NCBI GenBank assembly: GCA_019059635.1
Contig: JAGVRJ010000011.1
Coordinates: 868,001-932,000, forward strand
DNA length: 64,000 bases
From: Proales similis
Lineage: Eukaryota; Rotifera; Eurotatoria; Ploima; Proalidae
Direction of reading: 5' to 3'
The notes under the pieces were generated by a model that was not told where the DNA came from, did not search any database, and worked only from the letters and a program-made list of their open reading frames with translations. Within the stretch, counting starts at the first letter, position 1. Each line of letters begins with the position of its first letter. Positions 1 through 12,600 of the stretch are shown here, in pieces. Made by a program: the position numbers and the translations under genes.

Positions 1-857
1 TCATCATCTCTCACCATTAACCATGTGCGTATTTATCTTCTCACTTATCATATTTTTTATCGAGCCTATATGTCTCTTAATATCGTAGCCCTTCCATTTC
101 GGCTAGCCGTTGGCTCTCTTTTGTACCCCTTCTTTGCTAACTCAAATTCAGACCAATAGCTAGTCTATAATGCTCATTAGCGCATAATGCATAATAGTCA
201 CGTAGTGCACAAATAAGCGTGCCCGAGTGGTGTAAATCAAATCCATTCTAAGTCGCCTTCAGAGTGAGTGAAAAAAGCAATGCCGGTAAGCGAACGACTA
301 GAGGCCTGAAAATTCAATTTGATCTTACTTGAGTTTTAGCCAAAAGATAAATCAGCATCAAGCCTATCAGCATTTACACAATTTGCCCAATCCCTTTACC
401 AGGATCCATTTCGATGGTAAAATCCAGCCCTTGCATTTTTTTTTCTACAAATTTATTCAATAAGTTCAATAAGGCAATTGACCAAAAGCGTTGGATTCTT
501 TTTGATTGGAATCTATGTCGCTAGAGATCTAGCTAGCGCAAACCTTCTTGAAAACGCTTAAACTGTAGAAAAGAATAAAACTTCCATTTAGATTTCGGCT
601 CTCTGTCCTAGATTTGAATGTCTCTCGGGTTGTGAGTTGAACGTAGGCAAGCGCACTATACCTGTTAATTTGCTTCCAACTATGTCTATCTCATTTTTCA
701 ACCAGACCGGATCACAGTGAGTACCAAAAAGCCACAAACGAAATAAAATAGGCCCAGTCAGCTTAAATTTAAGAGGAGAGCCGATGATGGGATAGGAAAA
801 AGGATTTGAGTTTGTACTTTTCCCAAGAGAGAAACGCTTACAGATCTATTTGAACGA
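1..857. other. intergenic, no gene seen
   Basis: AT-rich sequence without a convincing reading frame, RNA gene or repeat on either strand. It precedes a small candidate gene and may hold its 5' leader. Confidence 0.5.
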
Positions 858-1405
858 ATGAATTTGACTTCCGCTTTGAGTAAAAATATTTACAAAAATC
901 TAGCAAACAACAGGAAGAACCGGGGGAAGTCACATGTTTTTAGACTAAGGCCGCGCACAGGAATGTGTTTGTTGGCTCTCGTTTGCATGCTCTTGAGTGT
1001 TGGTGGATTTTCAAAGAGAAGCCTCGCGGCTAAGTCTCTCTTTGATTTGACGCATGGGTGGCTAGTTGATTCCCATCTACTTGAAAAGGCTTCTGTATAT
1101 GGTACAAATCAACGTCAGTTCTACGCACTGAAGTGTGTGGAATATATGGGCAGGAACTCGAGAAATGAATTGATTAAGCCAGATTGTCTGTGTTTCAAAT
1201 TTCTTACGGTAATATGGGTACGCCAATCTGGATCATGATAAATGCAGCCGCGCGGTCGCATTTAGAAACTCCGGAGGCGCACATTATGGCCAGTGAAAAT
1301 AAATCGGAAGGGTCCATAAAAACACTCATTAGCCTTATAAAGGAGCGTGGTGTTTTCTTCAACGGCTCGAATGCCTTCAGCTGCTTTATTGCATCTGAGT
1401 TTTGA
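858..1405 (+). CDS. candidate small secreted protein, two exons
   Basis: I do not recognise the family. An open frame from 858 contains an internal signal-peptide-like stretch after the methionine at 962 (MCLLALVCMLLSVGG, then basic residues and AA), so the functional start may be 962. A second open frame in another phase runs to the stop at 1403-1405. A 68-nt intron (1209-1276, donor ACG|GTAATA, acceptor GGAG|GCG) would join the two in phase 0 and give about 159 residues, or 124 from 962. The mature part has few cysteines and no domain I know. The splice choice is inferred only from phase and length, and the acceptor is weak. It could also be unrelated short frames. Confidence 0.3.
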
Positions 1406-1943
1406 TTGAAAAAGGACTTTATTATGTAAGTTAATATGTCAATTAAAGTTTTGTTGACTCTAACAGCATCCTAATTGATCTCAGCCAACGCAGATGTCAA
1501 TGAGCTATGAGCGAAGTTTGTATGGCAAAGATTGGCCAAATTGATCAGATCTGCGCTCAGAGCACGAGCCGAGCTTCCTCCAGACCATTAATGCAGCCGA
1601 CACTGCTGCCGGGTGTTGCTTTTGCCCTTAGATTGCCTTCCATAAAATAGCTAATTAACTCACCTTCATAAATATTTAAAGCAACTTATTGACTAATCTG
1701 GTAGCATATCGCGGCCTTTTGGTCTCTCAGATACAAATCGATAAACGCTTAATGCAGAGGAATGTCTGTTACTTTTTCTTCTGAATCGCATTTTTCTTTC
1801 TCATTTCATTTCATAATCTCAATTAAAGACATTTTCGACAAGAATCTTTCGACATTTTCAAACCAGCTAAAATCTGCTTCCAGTAAATTCTAGACCGAAA
1901 AATAACCGTCGGCATGAGATAGAGTTCAACAAAGCGAGCGAAA
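1406..1943. other. intergenic, no gene seen
   Basis: No supported feature; probably promoter and leader of the LRR gene that starts at 1944. Confidence 0.4.
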
Positions 1944-4370
1944 ATGGTAAAGAGTTCCAACCGACTCATTCCAACAAGCACAAAATCTCTTCCTTTTTCC
2001 TTCAAACGCTTGTTTGTTGACTATGCATTTATGATCGGCATTTTATGCGCTCTGCAAGGACGACTAAGCCAAGCGTTTGATGAGAGCAACGAATCAGCTG
2101 TTTATTTCATTGCTCAAGAGGCGAATGTTCATCATCATCAAGCAAATGAATACATAACATATCTGAAAAGCGTCGAATCATTTGTCAATGCTGGTACGGT
2201 GCAAAATGAAACGGCAGATAACATACCAGACATAGAACGGTCTTACTCATCATTCGAGGAGTTGGCCAATCCTCTACGCTTCTGTGGTCAACTGTTTCCA
2301 GATTGCTTGTGTTCGTATCACGAGAGCAAAAAACGAAATTTCCTCTACTGCAACAATCCAGCACTAAGACGAATACCAAATTTCACGAAAGCCTACAACA
2401 TATTTAACTATCTGAAAGGACAATCTCGTTTAGCTGAATCGTCTCTCACTTTTATGCTATGCGATTTCAAAGGTAGCGGAATTCGTAGAATTTTTCACAA
2501 CGACCTGGATGGTTTGAGAATGGATCTAACGGGGGCCAAGAACTACTCACTGAATGCGATTCCAACATCAATGTCTTTCGAGCAGTATCTCAGCTATTTG
2601 AACGATGTAATGGTTCCGCTATTTCACCTCGAGTTCGACAGAATTCTTGAGATCGATGACAGCGCATTTGAAAATTTTGTAAAAAATTCAATTGAGTTCA
2701 GTCGCAGAGTTTTAAACGAATCGTATTCTGAACATGAAGATCAGCTGATGTTAAAACTTCGGTTTCACCGTAGCAGGTTTGATTTCTCCCCGAATCGAAG
2801 GCCTTTCAAAGGCTTGCGAGCGAAAACTCTTCAGATTAATGAAATGGATAATAAGTATCTGGCCAATTCGATATTTGATGGCAGTATTCTGTCAGAGCTT
2901 GTCATTTTTGAGGCCAAAAGTTTCATTGGATTTGTTGACTTGGGGTCAGAGCTTCCGACTGGCAAGCTCATGCATCGATTTCACGCTTCCAAGAGCTACG
3001 ATACCGACGCGCTTTGCTCGCACTCGCTGCCCTCTTTCGTCGATCAGGAGAAATTTTTTGAAATCGAAATCACTAAATGCTCAAAGCTTGTTCGTCTCAA
3101 GCAATACACATTTTTCAAATATCCACATCTGAAGATACTCAAACTCACACACAATAATTTAAGTATGATAAGCCAAAACAGCTTTCGATATCTCAACGAA
3201 CTGGTTGAGCTTGACCTTAGCTACAATCCATTAAGTTCGTTCAAACTGGACACCTTCAAGGATCTAAAAAGTTTAAAGCGACTTATTTTGGAAGGAACCC
3301 AGCTGAAGGAAATTACGTCGCATACATTTGATGGTTTAAACATGCTCAAAGAGTTGAGTCTGGCGAAAAGTTTGAGTCTAGAAAAAATTTCTCCTCTTTC
3401 ATTTCGCCATATGAATTTGTCTCTAAAATATTTGAGTTTGCGAGATACTCGTGTGAGCCTAATGGATAGTTTGGCCAACGACGGTTTCGAGCCTCCTTAC
3501 CATCCGCACCGAATGAACTTGATTCGTCCTGATTCGGTTTGGATTGAGGGCCTGACTCTCAATTATTTGAACTTAGCCTCGCCTACTTCTGTCAAACAAT
3601 TAAGCGTCGGAGCCAACCAAGCAAACATGTGCCGCATTCTGCACTATGTATCCTCATCCACATTAGTAGGATTAAGATCTGATCAAAACTGTAGCTGTCT
3701 GGTTTATATGCTGTTTCGAAAGAGCAGATTTAAATCAAACACGGAATGGATACACAAAGCCCCTGAGTGCTATCAGAAAATGCTGATGATGACAGGAAAT
3801 AGGTCCTGGTCATTTGAACGTATAAAAGGCGAGGAGAAAAAATGTGGCATTGATAGCATTGAAGAAAGCTGTTATCCCTTGCCCACTACTACTATCGCGA
3901 CAACAACAGAGATTAAACCTACAAAACCATTGCTCTTCGAAAAGCCGGTGAGGAAGCTTCCTAAACTAAACGTAAAAAAGCTGCTTCAAGTATTGGCGAC
4001 CATTGGGGCCATATCAGCACTAGCCATTTTCATCACCATTTTGATCAACAGAGTATCAAGTGAAATGAAAAAGCGGGCTCAACTTCGCAATCCGGCACCT
4101 CGTTCGAACAGCAGCTCGACTCAAGGAAGTTTGTACAGCACTAACCTTAAACGCAAGCCTCTCGTTATGCCTCCTTCTTCCATGCCGGCTATGAATGCAA
4201 AACTTAAATCATCTAATCGAAACTCGCCATCTCTTAAACAATTCAGTCAGATCAACAGCGCGTCATCTAAAACGGATCTTAAAAACAAGCTTAATGAAAC
4301 GAGTGTACTTTTAAGCCAGAGTGATTTCGCTCGACCGACATTTACGATTGGAGACGAGGTTTTACCCTGA
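1944..4370 (+). CDS. leucine-rich-repeat single-pass membrane protein
   Basis: An intronless 808-residue frame. A hydrophobic segment near residues 25-42 (DYAFMIGILCALQG) looks like a signal peptide or anchor. A cysteine cluster at about 113-132 (CGQLFPDCLCSYH) resembles an LRR N-cap. Degenerate leucine-rich repeats follow, clearest at about 395-510 (LKILKLTHNNLSMISQNSF and NELVELDLSYNPLSSF). A cysteine-rich C-cap lies near 556-650, then a Thr-rich stalk and one transmembrane helix (LLQVLATIGAISALAIFITIL, shortened here to its core) near 680-700. The cytoplasmic tail of about 110 residues is basic and Ser-rich, with no TIR or kinase domain. It is probably a cell-surface adhesion or recognition protein; the ligand is unknown. 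The next gene converges on it 91 nt downstream. Confidence 0.8.
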   Translation: MVKSSNRLIPTSTKSLPFSFKRLFVDYAFMIGILCALQGRLSQAFDESNESAVYFIAQEANVHHHQANEYITYLKSVESFVNAGTVQNETADNIPDIERSYSSFEELANPLRFCGQLFPDCLCSYHESKKRNFLYCNNPALRRIPNFTKAYNIFNYLKGQSRLAESSLTFMLCDFKGSGIRRIFHNDLDGLRMDLTGAKNYSLNAIPTSMSFEQYLSYLNDVMVPLFHLEFDRILEIDDSAFENFVKNSIEFSRRVLNESYSEHEDQLMLKLRFHRSRFDFSPNRRPFKGLRAKTLQINEMDNKYLANSIFDGSILSELVIFEAKSFIGFVDLGSELPTGKLMHRFHASKSYDTDALCSHSLPSFVDQEKFFEIEITKCSKLVRLKQYTFFKYPHLKILKLTHNNLSMISQNSFRYLNELVELDLSYNPLSSFKLDTFKDLKSLKRLILEGTQLKEITSHTFDGLNMLKELSLAKSLSLEKISPLSFRHMNLSLKYLSLRDTRVSLMDSLANDGFEPPYHPHRMNLIRPDSVWIEGLTLNYLNLASPTSVKQLSVGANQANMCRILHYVSSSTLVGLRSDQNCSCLVYMLFRKSRFKSNTEWIHKAPECYQKMLMMTGNRSWSFERIKGEEKKCGIDSIEESCYPLPTTTIATTTEIKPTKPLLFEKPVRKLPKLNVKKLLQVLATIGAISALAIFITILINRVSSEMKKRAQLRNPAPRSNSSSTQGSLYSTNLKRKPLVMPPSSMPAMNAKLKSSNRNSPSLKQFSQINSASSKTDLKNKLNETSVLLSQSDFARPTFTIGDEVLP

Positions 4371-4461
4371 GTTCAATGTTTCCGGATCAGTTTTCCGATT
4401 TTGATCTTTATTCGCTTTTAATTCTTTTTAACAAGAAAAGTTTTATCAAATATGTTCATCT

Positions 4462-5636
4462 CTATTTCACTGTATCTGGATCCCAGCAAAGATGTTTGTT
4501 TTCATTCAACGAGTCTAGCTGTTCAATGTCTTGCTGGTCAAGTTTGAAATCAAATATCCGGATATTTTCTTCCAAGTGTTCATAACTCGTCGCTTTTGGG
4601 ATAACCGCTTTGAGTGTGATTCATGAGATGGAAAAGAATGTAAACAAATGGCAAACAGGTTTCTTGAGTTATTGAATTACCGAGGTTGTTTTGAATAGCC
4701 CATTTGAGCAAGATTTGAGAGCTGGTCTTTTTATATTTTTGCGCGATGTTTTTCACTTTCGGATTGTCTCTTAGAAGGGAGCTTAGCTCTGAACTTGAAG
4801 TACCCAGAGAAGAATAAGCTTGAAAAGCAATTCCTTGATCATTACAAAACGCAATCAACTCTTTCTGATTTAAGAGTGGATGGTGCTCGATCTTTTCTCC
4901 AAACAATCAATGATTTCTTTTTGGAAAAGTGAAAATCTTTGTAGCCACCTGCAGTAAGTGGGGCTTCACTTTAGCTTCATCGAGAAGTTCTTTAAGATGT
5001 CTCAATGTGTAATTTGACACACCAATAGATCGAATATAACCATTAGAGTGAAACTCTTCCATTGTGGACCAAGTTAACTTTCGAATCCTTACATTCTCTT
5101 CATTGTCTAACTTGAGGCCCTTCACACCGGGCCAATGAATAAGTAAAAGATCTATATAGTCAGTTTGCAAATTGTGCAGACTTTCTCTAATTGAACTACC
5201 ACACTTCTCTCCATGGTTGTAAGGGGCTAGACGTGCCCGAACGTTGCTTGCTTAAAAAATTCAACTTTTGCCTTTTCTTTAGGTACTTACCAATTTTAGT
5301 TATGATAAAAATATCCTCTCTTTTGAGATCATGGCGAGGCAGAAGAATTTTTAGACATTCGCCAATAGTTGTCTCGTTTTTATATACTTGAGCCGTATCT
5401 TAAATCTTATTAAGCAAAAGCTCACTAGGCCATTAAGTCAACGAGCATACCAAATAAGCGATACCCAAGAGCTAGGGCATTCTCAATCACCTTGTAGCAC
5501 AAATCGAAGCCTTGAATTTTATAGGTGCCAACTTAGGTCACAACACATTAGCTTATTGGAACTTTTTTGTCGATCTCTGCTTCAACTTACGGCCAAAACA
5601 TGGCATCTGAATGTTATTGACTTTGAGATACAACAT
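4462..5636 (-). CDS. aldo-keto reductase, six exons, complete
   Basis: NADPH-dependent carbonyl reductase of the AKR superfamily; the substrate cannot be told. Six exons: 5636-5591, 5531-5451, 5398-5291, 5226-4949, 4891-4681 and 4607-4462, giving 289 residues. Introns are 52-73 nt, all GT-AG. The barrel begins MPCFGLGTYK. The catalytic tetrad is present: Asp in LFDTAQVY, Tyr in VYKNE, Lys in IITKIAPYNHG and His in LLIHWPG. Later family blocks are IRSIGVSNY, LLQIEHHPLL and the C-terminal VIPKATS...HLCWDPDTVK. Individual exons look like stop-ridden fragments, which could suggest a pseudogene, but every junction restores the AKR alignment without a break. The protein is slightly shorter than typical members (about 310-320 residues). 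Confidence 0.88.
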
Positions 5637-6048
5637 CTTTCAAGATGAAATTATTTCAATCTAATCGGCCTCACTAGACTAAAATTCTTATTTTAATAAT
5701 TTATTCCAAAGAATTATCCTAACTAAAATTGAAATTCTCGATTGATTTGGACTAAAACTCCATTTATAAGTTCTTGTTTTCGACTTGATAGTTATATCAA
5801 ACAATATGTTTTTAACCTATTTAATTAAAGCACTTGAGCTTACTTATTCATAAAACTTATTTTTTTGAATCTCAATTTATTGATTCTTTAAGTTAAATAA
5901 GCTTTCATAAATCTTGTGAACAGATATAAGCCAAGAAAATCTAGATTCCTTTAACTCTTCTTTTCTTGCTCCACTTAAATTAAGCCGTTCTCTAAATAAA
6001 ACCGGTCTTTTTGCTATTGTATGGGCAGTGTGATAAATTTTTACAAAA
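5637..6048. other. AT-rich intergenic spacer
   Basis: Very AT-rich and free of long frames. It lies between the 3' end of Rab3GAP1 and the 5' end of the reductase, both on the minus strand, so it should hold the Rab3GAP1 poly(A) region and the reductase promoter. No clear single motif was assigned. Confidence 0.4.
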
Positions 6049-9000
6049 CTAGAAGAACATGGTGTCTTCGGTGAAGGCTCCCGCCAATCGAAATTGTGAA
6101 TCGCTTATGTGACAATACATTCGTTGAGGACTCTGTCGAGAATAAGGTGCAGGTCGGGGAGTCGAAGATCGCAGGATGTATTCGCGTTCACATGGCTTAT
6201 CAAGACGATTCAGTGTATTGCTCTTCAAGTCTACGCCGTATGCCTCTTTGGGTGGACGCCCATTACACAAGCGAGTGAGGATTTTGCCTACTGGACTGTG
6301 GGCTCCGTTTTCAATTTTAACCTCACAAACCAAATGTGACATGGCAGATCGTAGAATGTTCTTCAAGTAATCACTCATTTCTTCCTGTTCAAGATCCGAT
6401 AATTTTACAATTGATTCAAGTTCAAGAAGGAATCAAGTCTTACATTTCGATAGGCGGAGACAGCATGAGATGGCATGAATTTATCCTTAAGTGATTTCAT
6501 CATTGAAACAAGCTGCTCTATTGATTTGAAGTAGGTAACCAAGTCCTAGAATGTTTGTGAATGAGACGCAGTTAAATCATGAGATACATCCAAATTTCTA
6601 TTTGTTTTGAGCCAACCTGGCAACGTTTCATTTCATCATTGCGGGTCATTTTTATGCTGCGATTGAGTAAAACGTCAAATATCGGATCGCCGAACTCAAT
6701 CAAATCAAGGCGGCGCACTTCTTCGAAGCAGGTATACATCGCTGAATAGAGCAAAACTGGAAGAGTCTGCTCAATAACCTGTCCCACGCTGAGCGATTCA
6801 AGCCATTCGAGAACCTATTTATAGATTATCCTCTTAGACATATATATGTTTCAAGTTTAAGAAACGTAAAAGCGGGTTTTACCTTTTCAGCTTCTTTAGT
6901 ATCGTCAAAGAGGCGTTTTTGGCGTTTGGCTGGAACTGCTTTGGCACTTTCCCATACGTCGATCCAGACATTACCAGGAATTAGCATTCTGGGACTAAGA
7001 CCGCAAACTTTCACCATTTTCTCCTCGTTAGTTTCGGGATCGATGCGTCTTTCTTCTCGCTCAATCCAGTCACGCGGAGAATACCATCGAACAAAGTCTT
7101 CTAGAACGCAACCAGGATTGGCTGCCTGGAAACTCTCCATGTCTGAAAGAAGAGAAGCACTCTGTACTTTGGCTCTCAAGATAGCTGCATCGTCTCCACA
7201 GCCCAAGTTGACCAAAACAGAAGCATGTTGCTCCAGCATGTCTTCTGTCATTGGCGCTGGTTCCTTTTCTCAAAGCTAAAACTAAAATCGCCCCTAAACA
7301 ATTGAAACAAGACATACCTGTGTAATTGGAACGTATAAAGGTACATCTGGCCTATTGAGAAGTTTCAGATCTCCGAGTTTCTTCAATCTTCCTTCGGCAA
7401 CTGAATCTTTCGGGCTGTTCGGCTGATTTTGCTCTTCACAGTCGTAAAATTTCTCTTCTTCATCTTCATTTTCTTCCTCAGGTTGCTTGGGCTTGCGGTC
7501 GGCTAAATGATGGGATTCACGCTCTCTTTTCTGATAGATACAACAGTTAAGCATTTGTAGTTTTTGATGAAGAATGCATCGTGCCAGATCAGGCTTTTCA
7601 GGCTTGTCAAGCTGCTTGCTTGGATCCTCTAGCTGCTGAATATCTGGAATGGGTACTGATGACTCATATCTACTACGAAGCTCGCAAAGGAATGTTTTCC
7701 AAAGTTGAGCCAAGGCTTTGCAGCCATCGGTAAGGTTGATAATTGCCAAGCAAGTTGTTAGCCGATTGAGCAAACCGAAATTGTCTAACGAAGACGACTT
7801 CATCATGTTGATCTTTTTCAAAAACGATTCAAAGTAATCGTCGTTAGAGTATTTCTTGCACTCAACCAAAAGATTTTGCCTCTGAACCTCTTTGCCGTCC
7901 GGGAAAAGGTACTTAATTTAGGCATCGCCTTATATTGACATGAAATCAAATCAAGTGAAATAATTTCTTACATCCATTATGTAGTTTATTTGCTCTGGAC
8001 TCAAGGGTAGCGAAGGATCACTTGAGTTGAGCATCCGTTGAGCTGCGCGATCCATCACATGACTGCTGATGTTATAAACTTGGTCTAAATGTCTCATGGA
8101 AGACCCGGCCGAACTGAGTCTGTCCAAAGCATTTCGCTTGAGCTCATCGTTCAGTTCGCTTGCACTCGAGTTTCGACTGAGGCCACCCCCAAGAAGTTGA
8201 CTAACTCCAATACTCTTCTCCAGCTCTTCAATGTACTTATTGAGTAAATTGGTCAAGTGATAATCACATTTGTCCATCATGTTATTGATTGTTATGGACC
8301 ATTCATCCGAGTGCTGTGGATTAAGGTCACTATAGGTCTCACTATCCACAAATATGTCTTCACTTAGATTTGACCATACACAAGACAGGTTGATAGAGCT
8401 TAAAGGCTAGGTTAGGTCGGATGATAATCAAAAATGATCATGGTCTTAATTACTCAATGCAGTCCTGATAAGAACCAAATGGAAGCTTGATCACGCTCTG
8501 ACATGGTTTATGGATGTCTGGCTCTAGTCTGAGCCTATCCATCAGCTGATTGTCCAAATAGCTTTTTGACTGCCACTCAATAAACTTTCGCTTGTAAATT
8601 GAATAAGTAAAGCGAACTGAAACTGAAATCAGCAAAACTGAGTTGTTTAGATGGTTGCCCTAAAAAGCCATGTTTGATCGGCATTTTTGCACCAGTTTGG
8701 CCTAAATCTTACCAGTTTGGACTTGAAAGCTTCCATAAGACCGGGCAGATAGGAATACTGTGAAGGTATATAATCAAAGTGAACTACTTGAAAATATGTT
8801 TTCAAAGCGCTGCCCTCGCAGAGACCGATGTACATCTCTCTGGGAATAGTTTGCACTTGAATAAATAGCGGAATTAGACAGCCGGTGTTATTGATCGCCA
8901 TTGAAAGTGAGCTTAGCAAAGAATAAGCGCGGCTCTCGCTGTCTACTGAGTCTGTTTGACGAGTTGGAGTAACGGTCACAAATCGACTAAGCCCATAGTA

Positions 9001-9641
9001 GTAGGCGATCGGCGGTGAATGAGTGACCCGTCGGAAGTCATTCGTTTTATTAAGCAGATCGGCCATCGATTTTGGAGGCAGATTAACCGCATTGCTACTG
9101 GTACGGAAATCTTCACTTCTAAAGTCGACCGGATCATTTCCTTTTAACTTGTTCGATATTGTGATCGAGTCAAAGTCAGACAAGTCTTCAAAGCTTCCGT
9201 TCAAGCTGAGCTTTTCGAAATTATCCAACATGGATGTTTCCGAGTTTTTCTTGGCCTTCAGCGCGTAGTATGTTATAGTGAAAGACACTTCCTCGGCAAA
9301 CTGCAGGGTCTCTGCTTTTTCGTGCCATTCTCCATTTTCAAAGTTGATCTGAATAATTTCATGGTGACCTAAGGGTAGAATCTTGGCTTTGGATTTTATT
9401 TACGTCTTCTTCACCCTCGAACTCTCCTTGGCATTCAGAAACATTTGAGTTTAGTTTCCATTTGTTAATAAGTTCCTCCATATCCACTACAAATCTGAAA
9501 AGAGCTGCCCTGATGATATGGCTTTGGTTCATAGACTAGAAGGATTCGTTACCGCTCCCAGTCTGAGGCAGTTGTAAAATCATTGATGTCAAAAATCTCA
9601 TGGTCCTCAGCATCTTCAGTGAGATTTCTTTTCGCCGACAT
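6049..9641 (-). CDS. RAB3GAP1: Rab3 GTPase-activating protein catalytic subunit
   Basis: Catalytic subunit of the Rab3GAP heterodimer, known to stimulate GTP hydrolysis by Rab3 and to activate Rab18; it acts in exocytosis, ER shape and autophagy. Ten exons: 9641-9553, 9494-9415, 9368-8713, 8659-8454, 8398-7972, 7911-7318, 7263-6883, 6814-6617, 6545-6444 and 6384-6049. They give 1022 residues against about 981 in human. Introns are 46-71 nt. Family hallmarks are the N-terminal FDINDFTTASDWER, LHQKLQMLNCC, the highly conserved LLSDMESFQAANPGC...FVRWYSPRDW block where the essential arginine is reported, KRLFDDTKEAEK, and the C-terminal TPRPAPYSRQSPQRMY...RLAGAFTEDTMFF. An acidic low-complexity patch (EEENEDEEEKFYDCEE) separates the halves. 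The noncatalytic partner is not in this window. Confidence 0.95.
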
Positions 9642-12600
9642 TGCTTTCCACCAGTTGAATTTTTCTTATTTGTACCGGTCTAATTAAAAGTATTCGGCAG
9701 AGTTGAACCTTTTTTTTCTAATCTTGATTGTCTTTATTTATACTTTTAAGAAGAAATTCAGCAGCCGTCAGTTGGATGGAAAAGAACTTTTATTGGAAAT
9801 TGAATGCTTCGATTCATAATTACGCATTTAGATTTGGGAACTGAGCTAAGCCAACGTCATTGCTGGAATGTTTCAAAACTAAGTTGGTTATTTGCATCTT
9901 CAAAAGCTAAATTAGACCCCATAATTATGCCCATTTTTTCTGTTCTTCCATTCTATAAGGCAAGTCATCTTTGAAAATATTTTTGAGAATTATCGTTCTT
10001 TCCCCGTGGTCTGGTCGATTTCCAGCACAGAATACAACAGAAATAAAACAAAGAAAAAAAATGAGCCAAACGCAGTTGACTCAAATATTCGCATGAATCC
10101 GGCAAGAATTCAAGAAAACAATTCAATCGAAAATTGGAAATTCATTGGCTATTTGTATTCTCTTAAGGAACCAGAATTAGTCGCTGAGTAGATCAAGACA
10201 AGCGAAATCAGCTAAAAGCCGGAACCTATAAGGCGAACGACGATCAATCAATTTTATTTAGGTTGACGTGCGCCAATACAACAAAGGGTTAGACGAGCTC
10301 AGATACTCGCCGACCATCTATTATCCTATAGGTCCTAATCAGCAGATTTAGACAGCTCTGTGAGAGAAAATTCATTGAGTAGGCAGAAACACCATTGAAT
10401 TTGCAAACCCTAAGCAAAGCATAAAGAGGAATACAGAGCCGAAACAGAAAAAGAAGAGAAATAGGGAAATTTGCTCGATAAAATCGTATATTAAGCAATG
10501 GTTGCGGCCGAAACTAGTGCCGGGTCTGAATAGCCTGGGGCGAGCTGAGCATTCGACCTCATAGGGGGTTTCACATCATCAAAACGCGAGCAATTCTAAA
10601 GCTTATGCTCGTGAGTCAGAATGGCTAAGGGAAGCAAGAGTTTTCATTTCATTTGGCCCTGCCGGCGCGTGCTTGCTTCATTTGCATGCAGTCACTAAAT
10701 TCAATTAAACGCAGAGTTTTTGTTGTTTCTTTGCTCTCGCTTGCGATTACGGTAGAAAGAGAGAGAGAGAATTCGGCTCGTTCACGGGGTGCAATAGCCG
10801 GTAGCATGAAGAGACTAATCGAGTTTTGAGAACTGCACCGAGTTATAATCAGCCTAAATTATATTCAAGTACTCGATTGAATTTTTGTCGCTCGAGTGTT
10901 ACGACACGATTCTCAAGAGCGATAGCCAAACTACGACGACGACAACAACAACAACAACAACAAAAATAACAACAACGACAACCACAAAATGACTACAAAA
11001 GCAAAAGCGATCAAAAGTGCTAGAGCAAGAAGAAAATCGTTCAAAAAAAACGAACACCAAAACTGCCGCCATACTCGAGTTTGACAATAGCCGGCAAAAT
11101 TGAGAAGACAGCGAAAAGCCGTCGCACTCTTAACGATAAGATGAGAACAAGCAAATTTGTAATTGATAGCATTGAGTGCGTCAAACGAAGCCATGTAAGC
11201 TGAGGATTAGTTATTGGACTAGCCGCGAGCATATTGCAATTAACTGCGAAACTGCTGGTCAATAATCATTGAATTCGCCAAATGGCAGTCTTTGCAATTA
11301 GAATCTGCACGCACAAGCCCCATGTGTGTATGTTGCGGTTGCCCACTGCTCATTTGAGCGTATGAAAGGGCCTGGCACTGCCAGCAGTATTAGCACCATC
11401 AGCAAGTGGTTAATCCAATCTTTGCCTTTTCAGCGTTGCAAATTGGGCGAGATTATGTAACAAGCCAGTGTGCTTATCACCACTGTGTCTGTTAGTGCTT
11501 ACTTCTATCTACCGTTTTTTCAGTGTCAATCGTTGAATGGCAAGTTATGCAACTAGCCAGCATCTATGTAGGCAGGCCAATGAATTATCGGGGAGATATG
11601 GGAGCAAATGTTTATTTGGAGAGGTTTGGATGTTGTGCACTGAGAACACTCTGAATGTAACTTGCTCGATGGCAACCCTGGTAACCTTTAATAGTACGAT
11701 AGGCTCGAAATGGTTCGCATCGGAGCAAGATTTCAATCGATTAACCAGAGCTGAATCTATTTAGATTGTTAATCAGATCGTTTTCGCTACAAGCTGCACA
11801 CAGAATAGCATCCATCTAGTCTGGCCAAACTCGATCGTTTTACCCGCTCGCTTGCCTGCGCAATCTTCATTTCCCATGCGGTCATTTTTCTTGCTCTCCA
11901 TTCTTCTCTTTTCATTATTTAGCTTGATGAATTATTTCGGGCTCATCGGCCCGCTTCAACCCGGTCAAGTGTTAATAATATTATTGGCATGTAATTAAAG
12001 CTTGCATTGGAAAAGCATGACGTTCTTTCTGACATTAGAGAGAGCCAAGAAGAAAACGACTCAATAATGCACTCAACAACTTATTTCTAAGCACATCTGA
12101 GTGCTCGAACATGATTTATATTCAAGTCAAGTATGAGATGGCGACAGCTGGCCTCGAGACTATTCAGCATTGAAGTCTTATCTGAATTGAGTTTCCTCTT
12201 CAAGTTTCTTCCCCGTTTTATTATTTATCGCTCAGCCAGTGTGTTTATTTAGCACGGGCCCTCTGGTCTGCCCTCTCCACATGGGCATTCTATGCAAACT
12301 TATCCTACCACTCGCTGTTCTTCTCACACTGCGCAAATAGGATTTATCTTAGGCTACAACCTGATCCGTACTCATGTTTTCACAATCACTCGACGAATGC
12401 GTCAACACTCGATCCATAACTAGAATAATAATTGGAAATTTACCTGAAGAGTACGGCAAGTAAATTGGTCGCTTTTGCGAGCGATCATAATGGCCATAGC
12501 CGCTTGATCAGACTCTTGTGGGTTTGCAATTATTAAAGCAGGCCGCCAAGTGTTTACATAAATAGACATGGGCACATAACTTCCACTCAGTGATTACTAT

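Noticed and set aside
218-240. tRNA-Ser/Leu A-box-like GTGCCCGAGTGGTG
   Set aside because: No matching B box or acceptor stem follows within about 90 nt.
4462-5636. Aldo-keto reductase pseudogene
   Set aside because: Isolated frames look broken by stops, but six exons with GT-AG introns of 52-73 nt restore a complete reductase with all four catalytic residues.
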